64,000 bases of DNA from Kribbella aluminosa. Lineage in GTDB: Bacteria; Actinomycetota; Actinomycetes; Propionibacteriales; Kribbellaceae. Of the stretch, positions 24,842-33,867 are shown one piece after another. Both the position numbers and the translations under genes were made by a program. The stretch is from positions 3,472,001 through 3,536,000 of the forward strand of contig NZ_JAGINT010000002.1 in the NCBI RefSeq assembly GCF_017876295.1, written 5' to 3'. Within the stretch, counting starts at the first letter, position 1. Every line of letters begins with the position of its first letter. A model generated the notes under the pieces. The model saw only the letters and a program-made list of their open reading frames with translations, did not search any database and was not told the DNA's origin.

Positions 24842-25129
24842 ATGATGACGCACGAACTGGCTGCGAGCGTGGTTCAGCTTGCCGTGCCCATGGCCAACCC
24901 CAACGTCCCGACCGGTGCCAACTTCAAGGACTGGGTCCTGGTCATCGCGGGCAACATCTTCATCGCCATCCTGGTGCTGCGGGCCATCGGCCACTACTTC
25001 AAGCGCGAGTGGGGCGAGCTGTTCGGCCACATCGCGGCCGGGGTGCTGGTCGGCGGCCTGATCTACGCCAACAACCAGACCATCAACGTGCTCAAGGGTT
25101 TCTGGGGACTCCTGTCCGGGGGTAATTGA
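24842..25129 (+). CDS. Small two-helix membrane protein of the secretion operon (TcpD-like)
   Basis: The 95-residue protein has two hydrophobic segments (WVLVIAGNIFIAILVLRAIG and IAAGVLVGGLIYANN), joined by a basic/aromatic loop. Size and position between TcpC- and TcpE-like genes match the small membrane subunit of actinobacterial and clostridial conjugation loci (VirB2/VirB3-like role). Function is inferred from context only. GGGAG lies before the ATG pair at 24842/24845. Its stop overlaps the next start (TGATG). Confidence 0.75.
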   Translation: MMTHELAASVVQLAVPMANPNVPTGANFKDWVLVIAGNIFIAILVLRAIGHYFKREWGELFGHIAAGVLVGGLIYANNQTINVLKGFWGLLSGGN

Positions 25130-25701
25130 TGCGCGTCGGCCGTACCCTCACCCACCACTTCGAGATCGAGACCCGGCAGTACGACCTGCTCGGGATCGAC
25201 CTCGGCGAAGGCGCGCGCCGCCGGATGATCATCTTCGGCACGGTGGTCATCGTGCTCTGGGTGGCGCTGCTGTTCCCGTTCATCGGCGTACCGCACAAGC
25301 CCACCGTCAGCCTGTACGTCGTGCCGCCGTTCGTGATCACCGCGTTCGGCTGGCGGCCGGGGAAGTTCCACGAACGCCGCCGCCGCGTCACCGAGTGGGC
25401 CCTGGCCGTCCGGTACGCCTTGCGTGCGCACCGGCCGATCATCGGACTCGGTGCCCGGGCCGCGGACAAGTCGGAGTACCTGCCCTGGCGGGAGCGGATG
25501 TCGACCCGGAAGGTCGCCGACCTGGCGAAGGCCCGGGTCACGCCGGAGTGGGAGCGGGAGGTCGTGGTGGAGGTCGATCCAATGGTCCGCGCGGGGGCGG
25601 ACATCACGGTCAACCAGCGGGCCCGCCTGCTGGGAGCCGAACACGTACAACGGGTGAGTCGCAGGACGTCGTCAGGAAGAGGCCTGGATGAAGATCGCTG
25701 A
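25129..25701 (+). CDS. TcpE-like conjugal transfer membrane protein
   Basis: The 190-residue protein has two membrane helices near 35-75 (IIFGTVVIVLWVALLFPFIG, and a second around VPPFVITAFGW), flanked by an N-terminal region starting RTLTHHFEIETRQYDLLGIDLG and a basic C-terminus. This matches the TcpE family, a VirB3-like partner that localises the VirB4-type ATPase. It starts at ATG 25129, overlapping the previous stop by one base, and its 3' end overlaps the ATPase gene by 14 bp. Confidence 0.8.
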   Translation: MRVGRTLTHHFEIETRQYDLLGIDLGEGARRRMIIFGTVVIVLWVALLFPFIGVPHKPTVSLYVVPPFVITAFGWRPGKFHERRRRVTEWALAVRYALRAHRPIIGLGARAADKSEYLPWRERMSTRKVADLAKARVTPEWEREVVVEVDPMVRAGADITVNQRARLLGAEHVQRVSRRTSSGRGLDEDR

Positions 25702-28700
25702 CAAGCTCCTGAACCTGGTGGGGGTCGGTCGCGAGCGCGGCCTGCCACCGCCACGCCTGGTCGCCATCGCGGATGGCCTGCTGGTCACCGAACGCAGCGC
25801 CGAGGCGTGGTTCCTGATCTCGGTGGCGAACACCGACCTGGCCACCGAGGCCGAGCAGGACGCCGCCCTGGACGCCGCGGTCAGCGCGGCCGCGACCACC
25901 CTCGGCGACCGGCTCAGCCACCTGAAGGTGGTCTGGGGCCGTTCGACCGGCCAGGACTACATCGACTCGGTGGCCGGCCACTACCGGCTCGGCGACCACG
26001 AGTCGTGGGCGCAGACCCGGGCCGACCGGATCGACGAGATGCGGATGCCGGAGCGGTACGTCGCGCTCGGCGTGCACCTGAGCGACCGCGACCCGCGGGC
26101 GACCGCCCAGGTTCGGGGTTCGATCAGCGACGCCCTCGGTACGACGTCGTGGCGGGTGAGCGCGCGCGAGCTCGCACACCTGGACGAGCGGGTGCGCAAG
26201 CTCGCTCGTCAGCTCGGCTCGACCGTCTGGCGCGCACACACCGCGCCCGCCGAGGTGATCTCCTGGCTGATCAGCCGCGAGATGCACCGTGGCGCGGTCG
26301 CGGCGCCCCGGCGCGGCCTGATCACCGGCGCCTCGCTGGCCCGGCTGACGTCCGGCCGCGTGGTCCCGTACACCGACCACCTGCGGATCTACGACACCCG
26401 CGGCCAGATCGCGGCGTACACGACCGTGCTGGCGATGACCGACTTCCCGGAGGAGCTCGAGACGCCGGGTGCGGGGGAGTGGCTGCGGACGCTGTCCGAG
26501 ATCAAGGCGATCGACGACGAGGGCGACGAGATCGACGTCACGGTCGAGGCCTCGGTCCGGTTCCGGGTGCTGACCAAGAAGACCGCGCGGAACCTGGTCG
26601 ACGAGACCCGGAAGAGCGCGAAGGAACAGCGCCGCTCGGCCGCGAAGGGTACGGCGGAGGAGACCGCCGACGAGATCGTCGAGACCGAGCGCGTGATGCG
26701 TGAGGTCAAGCGCGACATCAACCGCAGCGGCCTGACCCTGGTCGAGGACCACCCACGCCTGCTGGTCAGCGCCGACACCCGCGAGGACCTCGAGGCGTAC
26801 GTCGACGCGGTCATCGCGCACTACGCGGACCGCGGCATCACGGTCGCGGCCGGTGCCGACGAACAGCGCGACCTGTGGCTCGAGTCGCTGCCCGGCGACC
26901 AGCTGCGGGTGCCGGACCTCGGGCACGTCCGGGAGTCGACGGCGTTCTTCGGGTCCTGGTTCTGGGGCGGTGCGTCGATCGGCGACGCGACCGGCCCGGC
27001 GATCGGGTACCTGACCGGTTCCACGCCCGGCCTGGTGCGGTTCGACGCGGCCGCCGGCTCGGCCCTCGGTGACGCCACCACGACGCTGTTCCTCGGCCGT
27101 TCCGGTCGAGGAAAGACGACGGCCGCGATGCTCGGCGGCCTCGACTCGGCGTTCGCCGGTGCCTGGGTGCCGCTGCTCGACCTGAAGGGCGACGCCGCGG
27201 GCGTGTCCGCGGTCGCCGCCGAGTACGGCGTACCGACTGCCCTCATCGAGATCACCGCCCAGTTCTCCGGCGCCGCGGACCTGCTGCGGGTGCTGCCCGT
27301 GGACGACGCGTTGCTGCAGGCGCCGTCGCAGCTCATGCTTCTGCTGCCGCCGCATCTGCGTGGCCCGGCGGAGGCGCCGGTCATGGCCGCCACCCGCGCC
27401 GAGATCCAGTCGCCCGATCCGTCCTCGTGGGGCGTCATCCAGCGGCTGTGCGCCGCCGACTCCGAGACCGTGCGCACGGTCGGCTTCGCCCTCCGCGACC
27501 TGGTCGAGACCGGCCTCGGCTCGGTCGTCGCCGGCCCACCGTCCGGCCTCTCGTCCCTCACCACGAACCCCGGCCTCTGGGTCGTCCAGATGCCGGGCCT
27601 GACGCTCCCGTCACCTGAGTCGGCACCGGAGTCCTGGTCCCCGATCGAACGCGTCGGCATGGCCTGCCTCCGCGGCTGCCTCGCCTGGATGATCCGCACC
27701 ACCGGCCGCCGCGAGTTCCGCGGCCGCTCGAAGGTCGTGATCGTCCCCGAGGTCCACCTGCTGACCAAGACCCCCGACGGCGCCTCGTTCCTCGACTACA
27801 TCGCCCGCGTCGGCCGCGCCCTCGGCGCGTCCCTCGTCCTGGACACCCAGGACCCGGCCAGCATTTTGAAGCTGCCCGGCCTGGTCGAGCAGATCACCAC
27901 CCTGTTCGCCTTCAGCCTCCGCTCCCGCGAACAGGTCGACTCCCTCCTCGAACTCCTCGGCCGCCCCCAAACGGCCCCGTACCAAACCCTCGTCCGAGGC
28001 ATCAACACCGCCGCCAACGGCAAATCCATCCGCCACGGCCACTGCATCATGCGCGACCGCTGGGACGAAGTAGCCACCGTCCAGATCGACATCCCCAGCC
28101 AACAAGTAGCCACCCTCCTCCGCACCACCCCCGAATCCGAACACGCCCTCGAAACCACCGCTCCGGTTGCACCGATCGACGAACCGGACCCGTTCGCAGA
28201 CGACCAGGACTTCCACGACGAGGTCGTGGACTCGCCTTTGGAACCTGCAGCTACAGCACAGGCTGAGCCCCACCGCCAGGTCATGGAGTCGCAGACGCCG
28301 ACTGCACCGGCGCAGCCTGCGCACGCACAGCCTGCGCTCTCCACTCCGTCGCCTTCTCAGGCCAACCCGACACCGGCTCGGGCCGCTGCCTCCGGGACTG
28401 TGACGACATCCTCAGCTGGCAACGCTGCAATCCAGGACCGCACTGCACACGCAAGGCCGCAGGAAGCAGCACAAGCAGCACCGCAGGAAGCAATCAGCGC
28501 GCCGCCGACGGCGCCATCAGCAACTAGTGCTGCGGTGGCCCAGCAGAATGGCCACCCGTCGGCCCCCGCCGTGGATGAGCGCCACCACACACTGCGCTAC
28601 GAGTCGCCGATCGGCCCCGATGAGGTCTACGACCAGGAGGCCGACGAGGGCCGCCTACAACGAGGCGATGTACCCCGCCTACGACGCCGCCGAATCGACT

Positions 28701-30769
28701 CCCAACGGCTCAGACCAAACAAAGTCACCGAGCGGCAAGGAGCACGTCGCATGAAATGGCAGCGCCGCACCCGAACGGCGCTCACCATCCTGGCTATCTC
28801 GTTGATCGTGACCACCCAGGTTGCGCTTGCCGCCGATGCCAAACCTACGAACCCGACCGGGTTCGGAGACTTGCTGCCGACGCCTGATCTGACACACGGC
28901 GACACTCGCACATTGTTCGAGCAGTACAGCCCGATGGCCTACACGCTTGATTTCGAGGGCAGCTTCAGCGATCCGTTCAGGCCGGTTTTCAATTCATTCG
29001 CGCAGATATTGATGATGTACGTGGTGGCCGCGACACGAGCGGCCATTGCAATTGGCTGGTGGCTCTTCTCCTTCACTGATATCCGCCCGCTCGTCGATTC
29101 GACATCGCAGGCGATCGGCGGTGTAAGCACGCAATTGGTTGGTTGGCTTCTTCCTTCTGCTCTTGCCCTCGGTGCGATCGCGGCATATGTCCAGCGACGG
29201 TCCAGCGGAACCGCAATGGGGCAGCTCGTTTGGGTCTTCGCGGCTGGTTTGCTTGCGATCAGCCTGGCGGTTGGGCCCATGACTTGGCTGAAGGGCGTCG
29301 ACGGCGCGCGTCAGGTTGGAGCTGAGACTGTCATGGGCGCGTCGGGCAAGGTTGTCGGAACGACTCTCAAAACGCCATTCGAAATGCCAGAACCAGCATT
29401 TCCGGGCAGTTCGCGAGATACAATGCTGCGGAAATCGGGCGATGCGGCGTGGCGTGGCTTCGCGGTAATACCGTGGTGTATTGCGGAATTTGGCTCGCTT
29501 GAAGCGTGTCAACGATACGGTAAAGGTATGCTCGACACCGGAATTGACTCGAGCAAACGTATGGACTACATCAAGAACAATGTTGCCAAGGCTGAGGGGG
29601 GCGGCGACGCGCCGACCGTCAAGTGGGCGAAGGGTGAGAATCCGTTCGGTCGGCTTGGGGTCCTGATCATTGCCGCAGTGGCAGCCACATTGTTCGCATT
29701 CCTCAACATAGGGCTGGCGGCAACGGCGCTCATGGCATTCGTGGGCTGCCTGGTGATGCTGGTTGTCGGAGTCGTCTTCGCGTGTTTGTTCATCGTGCCA
29801 GGTCGGGCTCGACAGTGGGGTATGAACTGGCTTGAGGCGTTGCTCGGTCTTGTGCTGCAGTCGGTCGCGGCAATGCTGGTCTTCGGGGTCTCCTTGTCGC
29901 TCTTGACCGCGGTCTTCAGTCTGAGCCAGACGCTTGGCTGGCTCCCAGTGACTGGGCTCGCCCTGGTCGTGCTGATTGCGGCATTCCGCCTCCGGCGGCT
30001 ACTCGAATCGCTCACCACCATGATGCGACCGGGTGTCGGAAGCATGCTGATGGGGTCGTATGCGCGGCGTGGCGCCGTCCAGGCGGTCAGACGGGTCATG
30101 AGTGTGATGAGAAGCAGAGGCTCCGCGCCAACCGTTGCTGACCGTCAGTCGGAGCGGCCGCGCGGAAGTTCGCAGTCCGGCGAAGGTGCCACGAGCGAAC
30201 GTATCGAGAAGAGTCGCATCTTCCGGACGGCGCCGACCCCTGGAGGCGAGAAGTCGCAGGGGCAGTTGGACGACGACCGCGATCGTGGGTCGTCAGCCGC
30301 GAACAGGCGAGTTGATCCCCGCCGCCCGGGTGTCGGCGCAGCCGCAGGCGCGACTGCAGCGACCTTGGCGGCAGGTGTGAGGAAACGAGGGAATGGGCCT
30401 GGTCCTGGACGCCGCAGCACGGGTTCGTCGCCGGTTGGTGGATCTGCTCGCGCTACGGAGTCGCGTACCGTGTATCGAGGCGGTACACCTGAGCAGACGA
30501 AGCGAGGTCCGGGCGCGCCGACGAACTCGACTGAGCGAAGTTCTGGCCGCCACGTCAAGCCGTCTACGGCCGCAGCCCAACTCCGGCAGGCTACGTATGA
30601 GCCTCGCCGGCACGTGCACTCGGCGAGTCTGCGCGATGGTCCTGCGAAGGTCGCGCGTGACGCACAGGCCCTTGCAGCGAAGAAGCAACCACAACAGCGC
30701 CGATTTCGCGAGTACTCGGCAGCGCGTGGCAGTGGTCCGACCAGCCATCGTCCGTCAGGTGGGCGGTGA
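25688..30769 (+). CDS. VirB4-like ATPase joined in frame to a VirB6-like membrane protein
   Basis: One 1693-codon frame. Residues 1-870 are a VirB4/SCO6880-type ATPase with Walker A LGRSGRGKTT (470-477 core) and the Walker B-like strand KVVIVPEVHLL (682-692), followed by LVLDTQDPASIL. A Pro/Ala/Thr/Gln-rich linker runs to about 1000. Residues from about 1022 (MKWQRRTRTALTI) form a separate membrane protein with a signal-like helix and at least six further helices, then a long basic tail. The join is probably abnormal: skipping one G in 28648-28650 lets the ATPase end normally at an ATGA overlap with ATG 28751. It energises and forms the inner-membrane channel of the secretion system. Base use becomes less GC-rich from about 28170. 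Confidence 0.85.
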   Translation: MKIADKLLNLVGVGRERGLPPPRLVAIADGLLVTERSAEAWFLISVANTDLATEAEQDAALDAAVSAAATTLGDRLSHLKVVWGRSTGQDYIDSVAGHYRLGDHESWAQTRADRIDEMRMPERYVALGVHLSDRDPRATAQVRGSISDALGTTSWRVSARELAHLDERVRKLARQLGSTVWRAHTAPAEVISWLISREMHRGAVAAPRRGLITGASLARLTSGRVVPYTDHLRIYDTRGQIAAYTTVLAMTDFPEELETPGAGEWLRTLSEIKAIDDEGDEIDVTVEASVRFRVLTKKTARNLVDETRKSAKEQRRSAAKGTAEETADEIVETERVMREVKRDINRSGLTLVEDHPRLLVSADTREDLEAYVDAVIAHYADRGITVAAGADEQRDLWLESLPGDQLRVPDLGHVRESTAFFGSWFWGGASIGDATGPAIGYLTGSTPGLVRFDAAAGSALGDATTTLFLGRSGRGKTTAAMLGGLDSAFAGAWVPLLDLKGDAAGVSAVAAEYGVPTALIEITAQFSGAADLLRVLPVDDALLQAPSQLMLLLPPHLRGPAEAPVMAATRAEIQSPDPSSWGVIQRLCAADSETVRTVGFALRDLVETGLGSVVAGPPSGLSSLTTNPGLWVVQMPGLTLPSPESAPESWSPIERVGMACLRGCLAWMIRTTGRREFRGRSKVVIVPEVHLLTKTPDGASFLDYIARVGRALGASLVLDTQDPASILKLPGLVEQITTLFAFSLRSREQVDSLLELLGRPQTAPYQTLVRGINTAANGKSIRHGHCIMRDRWDEVATVQIDIPSQQVATLLRTTPESEHALETTAPVAPIDEPDPFADDQDFHDEVVDSPLEPAATAQAEPHRQVMESQTPTAPAQPAHAQPALSTPSPSQANPTPARAAASGTVTTSSAGNAAIQDRTAHARPQEAAQAAPQEAISAPPTAPSATSAAVAQQNGHPSAPAVDERHHTLRYESPIGPDEVYDQEADEGRLQRGDVPRLRRRRIDSQRLRPNKVTERQGARRMKWQRRTRTALTILAISLIVTTQVALAADAKPTNPTGFGDLLPTPDLTHGDTRTLFEQYSPMAYTLDFEGSFSDPFRPVFNSFAQILMMYVVAATRAAIAIGWWLFSFTDIRPLVDSTSQAIGGVSTQLVGWLLPSALALGAIAAYVQRRSSGTAMGQLVWVFAAGLLAISLAVGPMTWLKGVDGARQVGAETVMGASGKVVGTTLKTPFEMPEPAFPGSSRDTMLRKSGDAAWRGFAVIPWCIAEFGSLEACQRYGKGMLDTGIDSSKRMDYIKNNVAKAEGGGDAPTVKWAKGENPFGRLGVLIIAAVAATLFAFLNIGLAATALMAFVGCLVMLVVGVVFACLFIVPGRARQWGMNWLEALLGLVLQSVAAMLVFGVSLSLLTAVFSLSQTLGWLPVTGLALVVLIAAFRLRRLLESLTTMMRPGVGSMLMGSYARRGAVQAVRRVMSVMRSRGSAPTVADRQSERPRGSSQSGEGATSERIEKSRIFRTAPTPGGEKSQGQLDDDRDRGSSAANRRVDPRRPGVGAAAGATAATLAAGVRKRGNGPGPGRRSTGSSPVGGSARATESRTVYRGGTPEQTKRGPGAPTNSTERSSGRHVKPSTAAAQLRQATYEPRRHVHSASLRDGPAKVARDAQALAAKKQPQQRRFREYSAARGSGPTSHRPSGGR
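28751..30769 (+). CDS. VirB6-like polytopic membrane protein, likely independent gene
   Basis: An internal ATG at 28751 has AAGGAG nine bases upstream (about 28737-28742) and begins a typical signal/first helix (MKWQRRTRTALTILAIS). It overlaps the TGA that would end the ATPase if one G were removed near 28650. Started here the protein has 672 residues with a conserved-looking extracytoplasmic segment (TDIRPLVDSTSQAIGG), clustered helices around 120-190 and 300-420, and a disordered Arg/Ser/Gly-rich tail of about 230. It is probably the channel (VirB6/TrbL-like) subunit. It carries many A/T-ending codons, unlike the ATPase upstream. Confidence 0.6.
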   Translation: MKWQRRTRTALTILAISLIVTTQVALAADAKPTNPTGFGDLLPTPDLTHGDTRTLFEQYSPMAYTLDFEGSFSDPFRPVFNSFAQILMMYVVAATRAAIAIGWWLFSFTDIRPLVDSTSQAIGGVSTQLVGWLLPSALALGAIAAYVQRRSSGTAMGQLVWVFAAGLLAISLAVGPMTWLKGVDGARQVGAETVMGASGKVVGTTLKTPFEMPEPAFPGSSRDTMLRKSGDAAWRGFAVIPWCIAEFGSLEACQRYGKGMLDTGIDSSKRMDYIKNNVAKAEGGGDAPTVKWAKGENPFGRLGVLIIAAVAATLFAFLNIGLAATALMAFVGCLVMLVVGVVFACLFIVPGRARQWGMNWLEALLGLVLQSVAAMLVFGVSLSLLTAVFSLSQTLGWLPVTGLALVVLIAAFRLRRLLESLTTMMRPGVGSMLMGSYARRGAVQAVRRVMSVMRSRGSAPTVADRQSERPRGSSQSGEGATSERIEKSRIFRTAPTPGGEKSQGQLDDDRDRGSSAANRRVDPRRPGVGAAAGATAATLAAGVRKRGNGPGPGRRSTGSSPVGGSARATESRTVYRGGTPEQTKRGPGAPTNSTERSSGRHVKPSTAAAQLRQATYEPRRHVHSASLRDGPAKVARDAQALAAKKQPQQRRFREYSAARGSGPTSHRPSGGR

Positions 30770-30917
30770 CCAACGGTGAGTTGGCGCTCGCGACGGGAGG
30801 ACGGCAGCCCGGAAGGGCCCGGACGAACCGAATCTGTCGGAACCCGGCTCCTCGGCAAATGCCGAGCGTAGGTCTCGCCGGCAGAGAAAGCGGGATGACG
30901 TCGTTCGGCAGCGGGCC

Positions 30918-31580
30918 ATGTTGCGCGATCAACGTCGTTCTGAGCCCGCCAGCCCTGTCGGTGTCATAGCAGTCATCGTTCTGCTGGCAATCCTTGTACT
31001 GGGCATTGGTGGAGGCCTGCCACGGCTGCTCAACCGAGGATCGGACAGTCAGAATCCGGTGGGGTTGCTGACCCCCGGAGCGTCGGGGAGCGAGGCGCCT
31101 CCACCTTCCGAAGGGTCAACGACTCAGGCACCTGCTGACACCGGCTTGACGACACCTCCGCCACAGACACAGCGGCCGGGAGCGTCGCAGACCGCGTCCG
31201 CCGATCAGGTGGCCCGGAGTTGGGCAAACCTCTTCTATGCACGTACACCTGCGCGCGAGACTTACGAACAGTTGGTTGCTCGTGCGGCTCAGTACACGAC
31301 GTCCGAACTGGCCACGACATTCTCGAGCGCGGGGGATGCCACTTACGACGCGCTCAAAGCCGACGGCGGCACATCACGTGTCGTCTCTGTGACTGTGACA
31401 TCACCACATCCAGATACCGCGCCAGTCGATACTCCGACGCGTATCACTCGTCTGGTCACAGTCAAGGTCGCCACCACCGGGAAGCGGGCGGCTCAATTCG
31501 ATGTGCCGCTGCTCGTCACGGTTGTGCCTGACGGCGAGCGCTGGTCGGTCAGCGCTGTTGATGGCGGGACCGGGCCATGA
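30918..31580 (+). CDS. Membrane-anchored protein of the secretion operon
   Basis: The 220-residue protein starts at ATG 30918, with one helix near residues 15-35 (VGVIAVIVLLAILVLGIGGG), a Pro/Ser/Thr-rich linker and an extracellular domain (ADQVARSWANLFYARTPARETYEQLV, split) that resembles the NTF2-like fold of VirB8/TcpC proteins. I do not recognise a named family. The coding signal extends upstream in the same frame as a charged segment (RRSRRQRKRDDVVRQRAM) without a start, while a GTG at 30776 opens another frame (SWRSRREDGSPEGPGRTE). The native start may therefore be at 30776 with a one-base slip near 30830. Confidence 0.65.
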   Translation: MLRDQRRSEPASPVGVIAVIVLLAILVLGIGGGLPRLLNRGSDSQNPVGLLTPGASGSEAPPPSEGSTTQAPADTGLTTPPPQTQRPGASQTASADQVARSWANLFYARTPARETYEQLVARAAQYTTSELATTFSSAGDATYDALKADGGTSRVVSVTVTSPHPDTAPVDTPTRITRLVTVKVATTGKRAAQFDVPLLVTVVPDGERWSVSAVDGGTGP

Positions 31581-31592
31581 GCGGGCAATGCG

Positions 31593-32750
31593 GTGCCGGG
31601 TATGTTTAGCAGCAGGGATCTGGCCGAGGCGTCAGGCCTGGGCGCGGCAAGAAGTGTCGCGGGCAAGGCAGCCTTGATCGGGGGGCTCGTCTTGCTGATG
31701 GTTCTGGTGATGCTGGCTCCGTTCGGGGCGAGGACAAAGCAGGTCAGTTCGGCTTGCCCGCCGAATGGTCCGGGCAACGCGAATGATCCAGTGCCAACCG
31801 GACAGCTTCGCGTCACGCAGATTGCCTACGCGAAGATCATCGACAGCGTTGCCGTTGCGAGGGGGCTCCCCGGCCAAGCGACCTTGGTTGCGCTGATGAC
31901 GGCCCTGCAGGAGTCCCAGTTGCAGAACCTCTCGTATGGTGACCGGGACTCCGTCGGCCTGTTCCAGCAACGACCGTCGACGGGCTGGGGAACGGTCGCG
32001 CAGTTGATGGATCCGGCGTACGCCGCGAACGCATTCTTCGGCGGTGCCCAGCCTCCCAGCCCACCAGGTCTGGTCGACATCAACAATTGGTATTCGATGC
32101 CGTTTACAGTGGCAGCGCAGGCCGTTCAACGATCCGCGTTCCCAGATGCATATGCACGCCACGAGGACACTGCTCGCAGCATCGCCGAGCAAGCTGGAAT
32201 TGATCTCAATCGGACTGGTGACCCGTATGCGGGGCGGTCCGGCTCACATGCAGTGCCCTCGGGCGTGAGCCCGTCTGGCGCGGCGATTGCTAACCAATGC
32301 GGCGGTGGGCTCGTCGACGGGCGGCCGATCGCAGGCAACTGGCCACCGGAGAAACAGAACGTGCCAGACCCGACTGGTACCGGCGGCATGGTGACGCCGC
32401 GAACGGCGGCCTGGGTAGCCAAAGCCCGGTCTGCTCTGCCGAACCTGAGCATCACTTGCTGGGACGCCCATCTGTGGAATCCGACGAGCGACCATCCGAA
32501 GGGGAAGGCGTGCGACGTGATGGTCGGTGCAGACTCCAGAAAGTCGGCCACAGCGCGCACCAAGGGTGATCAGATCGCGAACTGGACCCTTCAGACCGCT
32601 GCGACCACAGGGGTCAGGTATGTGATCTGGTACGGCAAGATCTGGAGCGCTCGGACAGGCGTATGGCGCGTGTACAACGGCGGTGGCATCTACAATCCCA
32701 ACGATGTGACAGGTGGTCATTACGATCACGTTCACGTCTCCATGTACTGA
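31593..32750 (+). CDS. Peptidoglycan hydrolase of the secretion operon
   Basis: The 385-residue protein has an N-terminal membrane anchor (ALIGGLVLLMVLVMLAPFG). A lytic-transglycosylase-like helical segment (ALMTALQESQLQNL, then DRDSVGLFQQRPSTGWGT) is of the type common in actinobacterial cell-wall enzymes. The C-terminal domain (about 245-385) ends GGHYDHVHVSMY and includes SDHPKGKACDVM, His/Asp motifs of ARB_07466-like or D,D-peptidase-like enzymes. It should open the cell wall for the secretion channel. The start is GTG 31593 or ATG 31602, and neither has a good ribosome site. Confidence 0.8.
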   Translation: MPGMFSSRDLAEASGLGAARSVAGKAALIGGLVLLMVLVMLAPFGARTKQVSSACPPNGPGNANDPVPTGQLRVTQIAYAKIIDSVAVARGLPGQATLVALMTALQESQLQNLSYGDRDSVGLFQQRPSTGWGTVAQLMDPAYAANAFFGGAQPPSPPGLVDINNWYSMPFTVAAQAVQRSAFPDAYARHEDTARSIAEQAGIDLNRTGDPYAGRSGSHAVPSGVSPSGAAIANQCGGGLVDGRPIAGNWPPEKQNVPDPTGTGGMVTPRTAAWVAKARSALPNLSITCWDAHLWNPTSDHPKGKACDVMVGADSRKSATARTKGDQIANWTLQTAATTGVRYVIWYGKIWSARTGVWRVYNGGGIYNPNDVTGGHYDHVHVSMY

Positions 32751-32823
32751 GGCCGTAGGAGCGAAGGGAACCCGACGAGTGCAGCCCACCAGTGGATCGA
32801 GGCGGGTCCGATGAACGGTTCTG

Positions 32824-33867
32824 GTGGAACTGACGACCGGCCCTGGGTCGTTTTCGTCGGACGACTGGCAGCCCGACCGTGAACTGCGACGTGGCGAACC
32901 ACCTGAGGCGCCGGGATCCGCTCCCGGCTCCTTCTCGTCACCGGACGCATCGGCGCCCCCGCCACACGTGCCTCAAATGCCTCGTATCTCGGTGCCGTCG
33001 GCCGCCGAGTTGATACTCGGTATCCCCTGGGCGCTGTGGAGCTTTGGCGTCGTGTCGTGGTTCTCTGCGTTGATCCTGAACGGCTTCTGGGCAGTCCTGT
33101 TGGTGGCCCTGTGGATTCTGTCGGGCCTGCTGGTCTTCTGGGCGCCACTCGAGGATTACCTCGCGCGGTACGCCTTTCGGCTGCGTCGCCCGACGCTGAT
33201 GGAGCAGCAGAAGCTAGACGCCGCATGGCTCGCGGTCTGCTCGGTCATGAACATCAATCCTCGATACCACAAGCTTTGGGTCGAGGAAGCTGACAGCCTC
33301 AACGGATCAGCGATGGCCGGTCGATCCATCGCTGTCACTCGTTGGGCCTTGTCATCCTTGCCTCCGCGGCAGTTGCAGGCTGTTCTGGCGCACGAACTAG
33401 GGCATCATCAGGGCGGCCACCCGTGGGCTGGGCTTGTCGCGTTCTGGTATGCGCTGCCGGGGCGGCTGATGGTTGGTGCGGTGCGATGGTTGTTCCAGCA
33501 ATCAGCGCGTTTCCCTGCTCTGGGTTGCCTGTTCGTAGCGATCTTCGTTGGTGGCTACGTGGGTCTGTTCATGTACACAGTGGTCTTCCATGCCGATTGG
33601 GGCTGGGCGGTGTACTCGGTGCTGCCGTTCCTCGTTCCCATCCCGCTGGCGTGGTTCAGCCGGCGGGGGGAACTATGGGCCGATCAGGTGGCAGCGGATC
33701 TCGGGTATGCGCGGGACATGATCACAGTGTTGTACGACCTCCAAGCACAAGGAGACGACGTCGCCCGGCGGGCGGCTGGTTGGCGTGGCGCGCTCTATTC
33801 GCATCACCCGTCGATCGCTGATCGAATCACGGCGCTCGAGCGCTATCTTCAGAACGCAGGCTCATGA
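32824..33867 (+). CDS. M48-family membrane metalloprotease of the secretion operon
   Basis: The 347-residue protein has the HExxH site AHELGHH (H190, E191, H194) and the downstream Glu ligand in GELWADQVAADLG, as in HtpX/Ste24-type M48 proteases, with two helices before and two after the motif. A Pro/Ser-rich hydrophilic N-terminus of about 60 residues comes first. GTG 32824 has no ribosome site, whereas an ATG at 32811 has GAGG eight bases upstream but runs out of frame after MNGSGGTDDRPW. One extra base near 32848 would reconcile the two. Its stop overlaps the VirD4 start (ATGA). It probably processes a membrane component. Confidence 0.8.
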   Translation: MELTTGPGSFSSDDWQPDRELRRGEPPEAPGSAPGSFSSPDASAPPPHVPQMPRISVPSAAELILGIPWALWSFGVVSWFSALILNGFWAVLLVALWILSGLLVFWAPLEDYLARYAFRLRRPTLMEQQKLDAAWLAVCSVMNINPRYHKLWVEEADSLNGSAMAGRSIAVTRWALSSLPPRQLQAVLAHELGHHQGGHPWAGLVAFWYALPGRLMVGAVRWLFQQSARFPALGCLFVAIFVGGYVGLFMYTVVFHADWGWAVYSVLPFLVPIPLAWFSRRGELWADQVAADLGYARDMITVLYDLQAQGDDVARRAAGWRGALYSHHPSIADRITALERYLQNAGS

